Of a DNA stretch of 64,000 nt, positions 29,217 through 37,345 are shown in pieces (positions within the stretch are counted from its first letter, which is position 1; each line of letters begins with the position of its first letter). The notes beneath the pieces were generated by a model, which did not search any database, was not told the origin of the DNA, and worked only from the letters and a program-made list of their open reading frames with translations. The translations under genes and the position numbers were made by a program. The DNA is from Akkermansiaceae bacterium (lineage in GTDB: Bacteria > Verrucomicrobiota > Verrucomicrobiia > Verrucomicrobiales > DEV007), in NCBI GenBank assembly GCA_024233005.1, contig JACKQE010000001.1, positions 744,001 through 808,000 on the forward strand, in the 5' to 3' direction.

Positions 29217-30399
29217 TTTTCACGTGGGGAAAGGATGTTTTCTGCACCCAGAGGATGAACCGGTCGATGCCGAAGGCAAGGAGACTGATGATGATCAGGC
29301 TCAGATAAATGTGTTCGCGGGGTCCCCGACGCTGGCTGACATTGATGATGTCCCCGAGACCATGTTTGGCGTTGATGACCTCGGCGAGCATGATGTAGCC
29401 GAAGGCGAGCCCGAAGAGCAGGCGCAGGCTGTTGACGATGTCCGGCAGGGCCAGAGGGAGGAGGATGCGACCCACCGCCTGATGCCCAAAGATAGGAAGC
29501 CAGAGCAGGAAGCCCAGGGCACTCCCGACAAGAATCCGGATGGCGAGTGCTTTGCCGGCGGCGAGATCCGGAGCCACGGTGAAGGGTGCTCCAGGCGGCG
29601 CGTCGAGCCAAGCGGTCAGCACGGGACCGAATCCCACCACCAGTCCATAGAGGGCCGCGATGAAGCCCGCCCATGGCAGGGCCCGCCGCCAGCGGGGGCG
29701 GGCTCCGAGCGTGTAGGCGCTGTCGAGAAACCGGTCCGGCACCGACTGCACGGCCGAAGTGGTGTCGAATAAGATGAACGCCACCGAGGCAAGGAAAATG
29801 AACATCACCTTCTGTGTTTCCCCAAGCCCGAACCAAATCAGCGTCAGCGGAATCAGCGCCGCCACGGGGATGTTCCTGCCGAAAATGCTAAGCGGTTTCA
29901 GCAGGGCATTGAGCCGGGGCCAGGATCCCGCGAGAACTCCGAGCGGGACTCCGATCGCGACCGCGAAAAGGAATCCACCGAGAACTCGGCCGACACTCCA
30001 GAGAATGCTGATGCTGAGGGATCGGTCGAACCAAAGCGACGGGAAGGATTTCAGGGTTTCCCCGATGCTGGGCAGCAAATAAGGACTGACGAGACGGCTT
30101 CCAGGCGGCCCGGCGGTGATGATGGCCCACCCCCCCAGAGCCGCCACGATGGCCAGTACCCCGAGGAGGGCCGCTTCCGCCATGCCGGGTGCCTCCCGCA
30201 ATGTCAGCCAACGCCGCAACCATGCCATCGCGGGGGAAGGTGTCTTCGACACGTCCGCCCTCACCTCCGCGTCCGGGGTGGCGGGCGGAGCCTCTTCCTC
30301 GGGACTCTGCGTCACCGCCGTGTCCTCATCGCTGCCGGTGGTGGGCGGTTCCACAGGTTCTCCGGGCAACTTGCCTACAGGGTCTGGCATGACCGTCAC
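29203..30399 (-). CDS. ABC transporter permease (SsuC/TauC type)
   Basis: This is a 398-aa integral membrane subunit. The first 60-70 residues are Pro/Glu/Thr-rich and probably cytoplasmic, an extension not found in standard SsuC. About six membrane helices follow from residue 77. The BPD-type coupling region is around LDSAYTLGARPRWRRALPWAG. A segment of roughly 45 residues between helices (WLDAPPGAPFTVAPDLAAGK) is an insertion relative to short family members. Its start overlaps the stop of the substrate-binding gene by 4 bases (ATGA). Confidence 0.88.
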   Translation of the reverse strand: MTVMPDPVGKLPGEPVEPPTTGSDEDTAVTQSPEEEAPPATPDAEVRADVSKTPSPAMAWLRRWLTLREAPGMAEAALLGVLAIVAALGGWAIITAGPPGSRLVSPYLLPSIGETLKSFPSLWFDRSLSISILWSVGRVLGGFLFAVAIGVPLGVLAGSWPRLNALLKPLSIFGRNIPVAALIPLTLIWFGLGETQKVMFIFLASVAFILFDTTSAVQSVPDRFLDSAYTLGARPRWRRALPWAGFIAALYGLVVGFGPVLTAWLDAPPGAPFTVAPDLAAGKALAIRILVGSALGFLLWLPIFGHQAVGRILLPLALPDIVNSLRLLFGLAFGYIMLAEVINAKHGLGDIINVSQRRGPREHIYLSLIIISLLAFGIDRFILWVQKTSFPHVKNVQT

Positions 30400-32156
30400 T
30401 GCGGGTTTTCCAGCGCAATCACCTTGATCTCAACGCGGCGGTTCAAGGCGTGGTTCAAGGGATCGCTCGGATCCGCAGGACGCTCCCAGCCCACGCCTTC
30501 AACTGAGAATTGGTTCGGGTTGAGATTGTTGAAGGCGTTGACGAGCGCCTCCTTGACCGAGTTGGCTCGGTTCTCGGCGAGATCCTTGACCATTTGGTCA
30601 CTGACCCGGCCCTTCATGCTGGCGTCTGTATGCCCTTCGATGACGATGTTGGCGGCACCATACTGCCCGGCGAGTTTGCCCACCTCCTCCAGCACGAAAT
30701 CGACATTGGGATCGTAGTAGACCTCGACGTCCTGTCCGCCCTCGTGTTTGGTGATCTTTTTCCGCAAATCCCAGGAATTTGGGTAGAAATGAACCGTGAT
30801 GACCTTGGTGAGGATCTCCGTGCCTTCGGCTTTGACCGTTTGCACGGACTTGGGCGCGAAGTTGATCTGATACTCGTTGCGGCTGCTCTTATAGGGCTCC
30901 ACGTCGGCCAGTTTCTGGATGATGGAAAAGTCCATCACTTTGTCGAATGGAGTCGGAGCTCCGACCCGGCTCATACGGCGGTAGAGCAGGTAAGACGTGT
31001 TCCAGGTCCGTTCGAAATTCGCCGGATTGTTCTGGTTGAGGAAGAAATCACGGTTTTCCGCGTAGTTCGTTGAATGGGCATCAGCGAGCATTCCGACCGC
31101 GTCAGCTTCGGGCAATCCATAGAGTTTTGCCATCAGAGCGGCGGCCTGGTTTTTCCCCTCGGTGGTTTGCATGGCCGCCATGCCATCGAAAATGCCTCGG
31201 ACCAGCCCTTCGCAAATGTCCATATTGTCCCGTGCAAAGTCAGCCCGGGCAAACCACACATCGGCGATCAGTTTGTTCGCGGTGGCGGTGCTGACGAGGA
31301 GATGGTTCTCCGGCACCTCGCTGAGATTGTAAATGTCGGGGGCCCAGGTGACACACGCGGCGATGGATTTGTCGCTGTTGAAGGCAGCGGCCGCTTGGAA
31401 CGCATCCTCGGTGTAGACGAACTCCACCTCACCGGGTTGGACGCCGCCATTGACCAGGGCATTGAGGACAAAGTATTCGCTTGGAGAATTCTGGGCGAGA
31501 GCCACTTTCTTGCCCCGCAGGTCGGAAACTGTAGGTTTTTGAGGATTCTTGGCCGCGCTGCGCCGGATCACGATGCCATCGCCGCCATTGGACCAGTCCA
31601 CCTGTTGGAAGATCCGGGGCATGATGCGGTTGTCCTTTTTCAGTTCCTCCATAAAGAGGGGCACCATGTCCAGTGTGGCCCAACCGATGTGAACCTGGCC
31701 GGAAGCATAGGCGTCCCGCATGGTCACGGGATTGTCGATCAGCACCAGTTCCACCTTGAACGGCTCACCGCCGGGGGTTGTCCAGACCTTGCCGGGAGCG
31801 GATCCGCCATTCTGCAGAATGATCGGAGCCCAGCCGGCCCAGACGTTGAGCGCGAACTTCACCGTGCGGTCCACTAAAGGTTGGTAATCACTTTTCTCTT
31901 TGACCGGGGGGAGTTTCTCACTGGCGACAAAGTTGTACTCTTTGACGGTGGTCGGGACGTTGGCGTCCGGTGCTTCCGTGCCTCCGGTGGTTTTCAGGTC
32001 TGCGGGGGTGAGGTCGGTGTCGGAGGACGTCTGTGGTCCTTTGGGGGGAGCTCCCGAGGGGAACAGGGTGCCCCGGAAGGCATAACCAACAAGGCCGAGC
32101 ACGACCAGGAGGAGCACAACGTAAAACAACGGCTTGGGTTTTGGGGTATCGTCCAT
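30396..32156 (-). CDS. ABC substrate-binding protein fused to OmpA-like domain
   Basis: This 586-aa fusion heads the transporter operon. A single membrane helix at residues 10-27 anchors it. A Pro/Thr linker leads to an NMT1/SsuA-like periplasmic binding domain (about 95-400; VKFALNVWAGWAPIILQNGG, DLRGKKVALAQNSPSEYFVL). The C-terminal 120 residues are an OmpA/MotB peptidoglycan-binding domain, with IVIEGHTDASMKG, LAENRANSVKEAL and NRRVEIKV. The combination would tether the solute receptor to both membrane and cell wall. The ligand is not identifiable; the two-lobe fold fits nitrate, sulfonate or amine substrates. Confidence 0.85.
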   Translation of the reverse strand: MDDTPKPKPLFYVVLLLVVLGLVGYAFRGTLFPSGAPPKGPQTSSDTDLTPADLKTTGGTEAPDANVPTTVKEYNFVASEKLPPVKEKSDYQPLVDRTVKFALNVWAGWAPIILQNGGSAPGKVWTTPGGEPFKVELVLIDNPVTMRDAYASGQVHIGWATLDMVPLFMEELKKDNRIMPRIFQQVDWSNGGDGIVIRRSAAKNPQKPTVSDLRGKKVALAQNSPSEYFVLNALVNGGVQPGEVEFVYTEDAFQAAAAFNSDKSIAACVTWAPDIYNLSEVPENHLLVSTATANKLIADVWFARADFARDNMDICEGLVRGIFDGMAAMQTTEGKNQAAALMAKLYGLPEADAVGMLADAHSTNYAENRDFFLNQNNPANFERTWNTSYLLYRRMSRVGAPTPFDKVMDFSIIQKLADVEPYKSSRNEYQINFAPKSVQTVKAEGTEILTKVITVHFYPNSWDLRKKITKHEGGQDVEVYYDPNVDFVLEEVGKLAGQYGAANIVIEGHTDASMKGRVSDQMVKDLAENRANSVKEALVNAFNNLNPNQFSVEGVGWERPADPSDPLNHALNRRVEIKVIALENPQ

Positions 32157-32518
32157 GGAATCGAGTCAGGTAGTGTGATGGGGGGCCGGATGGTTGGGTG
32201 TGGATTGAGGATTGCTCGCACCCAATGGTAAAGGACCGCAGGGATCGGCTCAATTGAAATCGTAGCCTTTGGAAAATACGGTTTAGATTGTAACGATCCC
32301 CAAGGTCGGTGGCGGAGGGCGTGGGAAGCGGTAAAATTGGGCGTTGTCGCAATTTTGAGCGAACCCCCGGCAGTCGTTTTTGGTATGGTCCATTTAGAGG
32401 TCTTTTGCCAAGTGCAGACAAGACTTGGATTTTCGAGTTGTCTTTTTTGGTAAATTGATTAAATTTTAGTGGTTGATTCTCATTTTTGAAAATTTATTAA
32501 GTTGCAAGTAATTCTGGC
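32157..32518. other. AT-rich divergent promoter region
   Basis: This is a 362-base gap between the divergent ABC operon and the TIR-like gene. The last 120 bases are clearly more AT-rich than the surroundings, as expected for a promoter region. I could not choose one -35/-10 pair with confidence. Confidence 0.4.
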
Positions 32519-33331
32519 ATGAGTGCAGAAGGGGAAGACAAAATCGTCATCGTTCATGCCGATGGTGAGTTGGATGCGGCTTGGTTGCTGAAACGCGCGG
32601 CGGCGGCGGTTGGTTGCCCAGTGGAGGAAATTTTCGTCTCCGCGACTTCTGATATGGAGGAACTGAGAACCACCCTCCTCGGTGCCCGCCAGGTGGTGGT
32701 GGTGCTTAGCGAAGCCCTATTGCGGACGCATCGATTGCCCAGGCTCTTGGAGGGCGCCGCCAAAAAAGGCGCGAGGATCGGGGCCTTGTGGTTTTCGCAT
32801 TGTGATTATACCAATGTGCTCGGAGAGCTCGAAATTCTGCATGATCCCCGCCTGCTGATCGACAGTTTTCCGGAAAACCGGAGGGCACCCATATACGCCC
32901 AGGCAGCGGAGAGGCTGCGCCACCTTCAGATCGAGCCGGATCTTCCGGCGGTGCTCCCTGCGCTCGAAGAAACGGGATTCGGTGTTCCCATTGCTTTTCT
33001 TGGGGCCGCAGTGGATGCCCGTCAAAAACGCATGGCGCTGAATCGACAAGTCGCCGGCTACCTTGTTTGGATTTCGCTCGCGTTGATCGGTCTGGGAGTC
33101 TTGTTTTGGGTGCTGCAGGCAGAAATTTCCCTGCCCCTGATGCTGGTCTTGGGGGCGCTCTCTTTTCTCTCCGTGGCGATCGTCCTGAATTTCCGGAACC
33201 GGGCGCTTTCCGAGAGTTCACGGACGCTCAGTTATATGAGAAGCGGATTGCTCGATCCCCGGCTTCCCACGCGTCAGAGCGCCCCGCTCCTGCAGCGAAC
33301 TGCGGAATTGCCTGGCATGAAGTATTACTGA
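32519..33331 (+). CDS. TIR-like domain membrane protein
   Basis: This 270-aa protein has an N-terminal alpha/beta domain that reads like a divergent TIR fold. Strand KIVIVHADGE leads to an AWLLKR helix, then EEIFVSAT, a helix with EELRTTLLGA, strand RQVVVVLSEALL and strand ARIGALWF. The usual catalytic Glu of NADase TIRs, expected after the SxxLL turn, is absent (LPRLL there), so NAD cleavage is not predicted. Two membrane helices follow at about 179-200 and 204-224, then a short cytoplasmic tail. The next gene, 52 bases on, encodes a coiled-coil membrane protein, and the two likely work together. Assignment to TIR is by pattern only. Confidence 0.5.
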   Translation: MSAEGEDKIVIVHADGELDAAWLLKRAAAAVGCPVEEIFVSATSDMEELRTTLLGARQVVVVLSEALLRTHRLPRLLEGAAKKGARIGALWFSHCDYTNVLGELEILHDPRLLIDSFPENRRAPIYAQAAERLRHLQIEPDLPAVLPALEETGFGVPIAFLGAAVDARQKRMALNRQVAGYLVWISLALIGLGVLFWVLQAEISLPLMLVLGALSFLSVAIVLNFRNRALSESSRTLSYMRSGLLDPRLPTRQSAPLLQRTAELPGMKYY

Positions 33332-33383
33332 GCTCTCTCCGCAGTTCCCATTTTCCTCACCTTGGTTTTTCCCATTCCCTGAC

Positions 33384-34214
33384 ATGTCTGAGATTCCTAC
33401 CGCCAATACTGCTTTGGAACAGGCGCTTTTCCAATGCACTCTGCGCGAACGCCGTTCCCGACGGGTTTTGCTTTTCGCTCTGCTGATTCCCTTGGCGGCG
33501 GCGGCGGTGTGGTTGGTGTATTCCTCTGCCCAGGTCGGACGGTGGCAGTTGCTGGGCCGTGAAATGAGGCAAACCCAGGCCGACCGTGAAAAGCTTGAAG
33601 CCGAAATGGAATCGCGCGCGGCGGCGGCGGAGGCGACCCGCAAAAAGTTGGAGCAGCAGCTCCAGGCTTCCCAAAGCGAATCCCGCGACGCGAATGCCCG
33701 GATTGCGGAACTGGAAGACATTCTGCGCAGGATTCAGGGGGAAATCGACACCATGGAGTCGAGCCTGACGGGCCTTACCGGTGCCAAATGGCATGCGTCA
33801 CTCCAACCCAAGAGTGGCAACACCGAAGCGGCCATTGTGGAAAACCGAGCGCTCCTTGGGAAAGGGTTTGCCGAGGTGGAAAAGCACCTCGGACAGGCCC
33901 TGCCGAAGGAGAAACGGGCGCCGCGCCTCTGGATCTATTACCGGGACGACGAGCAGAATGCTCTGGTGGCTTCGATCAAGTCCCTCATGGAAGGAGAGGG
34001 GGCAGTGGTAGTATCGACCCTGAAACAGAATTTTGGACGCCAGGAAGCCCACGAGGTGGTCTGTTTCCGGGCCGAAGACCGCTCCCAAGCAGAGGATTTT
34101 GCCAAGAAGTTGCGGTCCTTGGAGGGACTCGGTGAAACCACTGTCGAAGTGGACGATTCCCTGTCCGATCTGGGATCCGGTGGGCGATTCGAGATCTGGC
34201 TGCTACGGAACTGA
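33384..34214 (+). CDS. single-pass coiled-coil membrane protein, unknown function
   Basis: This is a 276-aa protein with one membrane helix (about residues 27-46), a long Glu/Ala/Arg coiled coil (about 55-130), and a C-terminal alpha/beta domain (about 175-276; PRLWIYYRDDEQNALVASIK, VVCFRAEDRSQAEDFAKKL). The last part resembles LytR_C/SPOR-type small domains in strand order, but I would not assign it. Its position right behind the TIR-like gene suggests a membrane-bound pair. Confidence 0.55.
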   Translation: MSEIPTANTALEQALFQCTLRERRSRRVLLFALLIPLAAAAVWLVYSSAQVGRWQLLGREMRQTQADREKLEAEMESRAAAAEATRKKLEQQLQASQSESRDANARIAELEDILRRIQGEIDTMESSLTGLTGAKWHASLQPKSGNTEAAIVENRALLGKGFAEVEKHLGQALPKEKRAPRLWIYYRDDEQNALVASIKSLMEGEGAVVVSTLKQNFGRQEAHEVVCFRAEDRSQAEDFAKKLRSLEGLGETTVEVDDSLSDLGSGGRFEIWLLRN

Positions 34215-34285
34215 CCTGCTCCTCTCAGGACTCCTGTCAGCAATCCTTGCGCGACCGCTCTCCGGGTGCTACTTTGGCCCGCGCT

Positions 34286-34360
34286 GTCCCCGTAGTTCAA
34301 TGGATAGAACGAGGCTCTCCTAAAGCTTAAATGCAGGTTCGATTCCCGCCGGGGACGCCA
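34286..34360 (+). tRNA. tRNA-Arg (anticodon CCT)
   Basis: The cloverleaf is readable. The acceptor GTCCCCG pairs with CGGGGAC, the D stem GTTC with GAAC, and the anticodon stem AGGCT with AGCTT, with loop CTCCTAA giving anticodon CCT (reads AGG). The T arm has the loop TTCGATT with one A-C mismatch in its stem, and an encoded 3' CCA follows discriminator G. Confidence 0.93.
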
Positions 34361-34399
34361 GGCGCCCGTATTGACAACCCCATCGCTCCCCATTCGCTC

Positions 34400-35002
34400 A
34401 TGCCTTCATCGTCCGCCAATTCTCGCCTCCCCTATGTGGGATTGAGCCTGCTATTCGTCGTTGCGTTGGTCTGGAGAGGGCTTGCCCCGGCCCATCCCTC
34501 ACTGGCCAATTCGGTGCCGCTTGCCGCCATGTGCTTCGGTGGAGCTTTCTTCTGTGGGCGTCATTGGTGGTGGGTTCCCGCTTTTCTCCTCCTCTCCACA
34601 GATGCGGCGCTGACGCTTTTTGCCGGAAATCCCCCCAGCCTTTTCACACTTGGCTCGGCTCTTTTTTTCCTCGGCGCCGCGTGGCTGGGCTCCCGCCGTC
34701 CGGCTTCTCTGGGGCCTTTGCAAGCTTGGCTCCTCATGCTTGGCGGATCCCTGGCGACCTGCGTGATCTTTTATGGGCTGGCCAACACCTCTGCCTGGGC
34801 CTTGATGCCCGAATACCCGAAGTCTTTGGCCGGTTGGTGGCAAAGCCAGACCATTGGTTTGCCGGGGCCTTACCCGCCTGCCTTGGCTTTCCTCCGCAAC
34901 GCCTTGGTCGGAAACACGGTCTGGTGTCTGCTCGCGGGGGGCGTGCTGCTCTGGCGCCATCGGACTGCGGAAGCCAGCAATGCCGCAATGGCAGCTGCCT
35001 GA
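34400..35002 (+). CDS. DUF6580 family membrane protein
   Basis: This is a 200-aa polytopic membrane protein with about five helices. The pattern of a first helix, then SVPLAAMCFGGAFFCGR, a helix ending in STDAALTLF, and the C-terminal FYGLANTSAW ... YPKSLAGWWQSQTIGLPGPY ... FLRNALVGNTVWCLLAGG, matches DUF6580 proteins common in Verrucomicrobia. The ATG at 34400 is chosen; an open frame runs back into the tRNA. Function is unknown. Confidence 0.7.
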   Translation: MPSSSANSRLPYVGLSLLFVVALVWRGLAPAHPSLANSVPLAAMCFGGAFFCGRHWWWVPAFLLLSTDAALTLFAGNPPSLFTLGSALFFLGAAWLGSRRPASLGPLQAWLLMLGGSLATCVIFYGLANTSAWALMPEYPKSLAGWWQSQTIGLPGPYPPALAFLRNALVGNTVWCLLAGGVLLWRHRTAEASNAAMAAA

Positions 35003-35023
35003 GGATCCGCCCACTCCCAATCC

Positions 35024-35560
35024 ATGGCTTTTTTCAAGCGCGTCGAGGTCTGGGTGCTTCTGGTCATCTCGGGGGGACTGGTTTGGTTTGTTCTCTCCAG
35101 TGGCAAGCCTGGAGACCGGGGTGAGCGTTCCCAGCCTTCCCCGACAGCTGCCGTCTCCGCTCCCGTGGCTGGCAAGCCCGCTCCGCATTTGAGGGTGGAT
35201 GAGATCCGCGTCACCAGACAAGGGGATCATCTGGTGGTTTCGCTTCAGGTGTCCGGCAGAATGCGGGCACAGCAGGCCACCACGCTGACAGAGGCGACTG
35301 CGCGACTCGTGACCGGGGGAGGTGCCGTGGTTCCCTGGTTTTTCCTTGCCTTTGATGGACCGCCGGTCCTGCCCGGTCAGGAAGGGCGGCTCGAGCCGGT
35401 GCATCTGCGCTATTGGCTGTCGGGATCCCAGAGCAGGGAAACCCTCTGGCTGGAGATTGACGGGGAGCGGCTGGCTGTCAAGGAATCCGGTTCTTTTCCC
35501 TGGCAGCGCCTCAGGGAGAACGAAGAGGCAATTTTTTCCAGCTCAGGGTGGATTCTCTGA
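35024..35560 (+). CDS. membrane-anchored protein, unknown function
   Basis: I do not recognise this 178-aa protein. It has an N-terminal membrane anchor (about residues 7-25), a Ser/Pro/Ala linker and a beta-rich extracytoplasmic domain (HLRVDEIRVTRQGDHLVVSL onward). It begins 21 bases after the DUF6580 gene and ends 30 bases before coaX, so it is part of the same plus-strand run. Confidence 0.6.
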   Translation: MAFFKRVEVWVLLVISGGLVWFVLSSGKPGDRGERSQPSPTAAVSAPVAGKPAPHLRVDEIRVTRQGDHLVVSLQVSGRMRAQQATTLTEATARLVTGGGAVVPWFFLAFDGPPVLPGQEGRLEPVHLRYWLSGSQSRETLWLEIDGERLAVKESGSFPWQRLRENEEAIFSSSGWIL

Positions 35561-35590
35561 AATATCCCGGCATCTTCGCGGCCCCACGCC

Positions 35591-36358
35591 ATGAATCGTT
35601 CTCCTTCCAGGTTCCTGTTGATCAACAACAACAATTCCCGGACGAAATTCGCCCTAGCTTCGGCCCAGGGCCTGATCGAACACCGGGTCATGGAGACCCG
35701 GGAGGTGGATCGGTCGGGCGTGGACGCCCTGGTGGCGGGTTGGCATTTTGACCAGATTGTGCTCGCCTCGGTGGTGCCCGCCCGAGCGGAAGTGCTGCGT
35801 CGCTGTTTCGAATTACCTCTGGTGGAAGTGTCCGCGCGGATCAATCTTGGCGTCCAAGTGGATTTTCCCCAGCCCGAAACGGTGGGGGCGGACCGTCTCG
35901 CCAATGCCGCGGCGGTGGCTTCGCGTGTCTCTGAGCGGCCCTGCATTGTGGTGGATTTCGGAACGGCGGTGACGTTTGACATCGTGGTGCCGGGACCGGC
36001 CTATATCGGCGGGGTCATCGCCCCCGGATTGGATGTGATGCGCGAATACCTCCATCAACGGACGGCTCTGTTGCCCCTGATCGATCTGGAAGAGCCTCCC
36101 TCCGCCATCGGACGCTCTACCGAGCACGCCATGCTATCCGGTGCAGTCCACGGCTACCGTGGTCTGGTGAGGGAAATCCTGCAGCAGGTCTCGGCCGAAC
36201 TGCGGGATCGGCTCCGCTTGCCCGCCCTGCCGCAGCTCGTCGCCACTGGGGGCCATGCCGGACTCATCTCCGCTGGTCTGCCCGAGATTGGATCCGTGGA
36301 ACCCTTTCTCACGATGGACGGTTTGCTCCAGATCGGTCTTCTCCATTTTCCTTCATGA
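35591..36358 (+). CDS. coaX: type III pantothenate kinase
   Basis: This enzyme phosphorylates pantothenate in the first step of coenzyme A synthesis (255 aa, normal length). GADRLANAAAV and the VVDFGTAVTFDIV segment are the conserved CoaX blocks, followed by YIGGVIAPGL and a C-terminal VATGGHAGLI. The N-terminal phosphate motif reads LLINNNNSRTKFAL: the usual first Asp of DxGNTxxK is replaced by Asn. The last four bases overlap the start of the ROK kinase gene. Confidence 0.88.
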   Translation: MNRSPSRFLLINNNNSRTKFALASAQGLIEHRVMETREVDRSGVDALVAGWHFDQIVLASVVPARAEVLRRCFELPLVEVSARINLGVQVDFPQPETVGADRLANAAAVASRVSERPCIVVDFGTAVTFDIVVPGPAYIGGVIAPGLDVMREYLHQRTALLPLIDLEEPPSAIGRSTEHAMLSGAVHGYRGLVREILQQVSAELRDRLRLPALPQLVATGGHAGLISAGLPEIGSVEPFLTMDGLLQIGLLHFPS

Positions 36359-37323
36359 AAGCGACCTCATCACACCCTTCTCACCTTCCTCTTGCCGTGG
36401 GCGTGGACTTCGGCGGCACCTCGGTCAAGATCGGCCTCGCCTCCGGCGCGGAACTCACCGGTCCTGTGGAAAGCCTCCGCACTTCCGACCACCCCGGACC
36501 GAAATCCATGCTCCGGGCCATCGCCGATGTCGTGGACCGGTTTCGTCAGGCTCCTGGCGGGGAACGAATCCGCGCCATCGGCATGGGCGTGCCCGGCGTG
36601 GTTGATCATCAGAGCGGCATCTGCGCCCATCTGACCAATGTCGAGGGCTGGAACAATCTGCCTCTGCGCGATCTCCTTCAGGAAGCGACCGGCCTTCCTG
36701 CCGCGGTTGATAACGACGCGAACTGTGCCACCAATGCTGAATGGAGGCATGGAGCCGCCAAAGGACACAGGCATGTCATCGTCATCACGCTGGGCACCGG
36801 CGTGGGAGGGGGACTGGTCCTGGATGGGCACCTTTACCGGGGCGCGACCTTTGCCGCCGGGGAAATCGGTCATGTCAGTGTCGATTTTCGAGGGGTGCCC
36901 GGTCCGCATGGCAATGTGGGGGCGCTGGAGCGGTATGTGGGCAACCGGCAGATTGTGGACATGGCGAGGCATTTGTATTCCGAGGCTGGACAATCGGAAG
37001 CGGCCATGAACGATGATCTCTCCCCCCGTCTCCTCGCCGAAGCCGCCACCAAAGGCGATGCCGTGGCGCTTGAGGTCTGGGATCGGGTTTCTCATTACCT
37101 GGCCACCGCCTTGGCTGGCAGTGTCTATTTGCTCAATCCGGAGGCCATTGTGATCGGAGGGGGCGTTGCCCAAGCGGGAGCGGTTCTCTTTGAGCCCCTT
37201 CAGAAAATGCTCTTCGGCATGCTGCCAACCGAGTTCACTTCCATTCTCCGGATTCTGCCGGCTCGTTATGGCAATACTGCCGGCATCATCGGCAGCGCGG
37301 CGCTGGGTTTGGAAGTTGCCTGA
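36355..37323 (+). CDS. ROK-family sugar kinase (glucokinase-like)
   Basis: This 322-aa protein is predicted to phosphorylate a hexose. The N-terminal VGVDFGGTSVKIG phosphate-1 motif, the catalytic base in VDNDANCA, the LGTGVGGG phosphate-2 loop, AGEIGHVSVD and the adenosine motif VIGGGVAQAG are all present. The zinc-binding cysteine loop normally seen after the conserved GHxxxD is absent; the sequence there is GVPGPHGNVGALERYVGN. It may be a cysteine-less ROK kinase with another way of ordering the loop. It overlaps coaX by 4 bases (ATGA) and is convergent with the XDH-like gene 22 bases away. Confidence 0.85.
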   Translation: MKATSSHPSHLPLAVGVDFGGTSVKIGLASGAELTGPVESLRTSDHPGPKSMLRAIADVVDRFRQAPGGERIRAIGMGVPGVVDHQSGICAHLTNVEGWNNLPLRDLLQEATGLPAAVDNDANCATNAEWRHGAAKGHRHVIVITLGTGVGGGLVLDGHLYRGATFAAGEIGHVSVDFRGVPGPHGNVGALERYVGNRQIVDMARHLYSEAGQSEAAMNDDLSPRLLAEAATKGDAVALEVWDRVSHYLATALAGSVYLLNPEAIVIGGGVAQAGAVLFEPLQKMLFGMLPTEFTSILRILPARYGNTAGIIGSAALGLEVA

Positions 37324-37345
37324 TTCCCAGAACTCTGCCGCTCTG

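Noticed and set aside
34286..34360. tRNA-Arg as an integration site
   Set aside because: No repeated 3' end and no integrase were seen nearby; the neighbours look like ordinary chromosomal genes.
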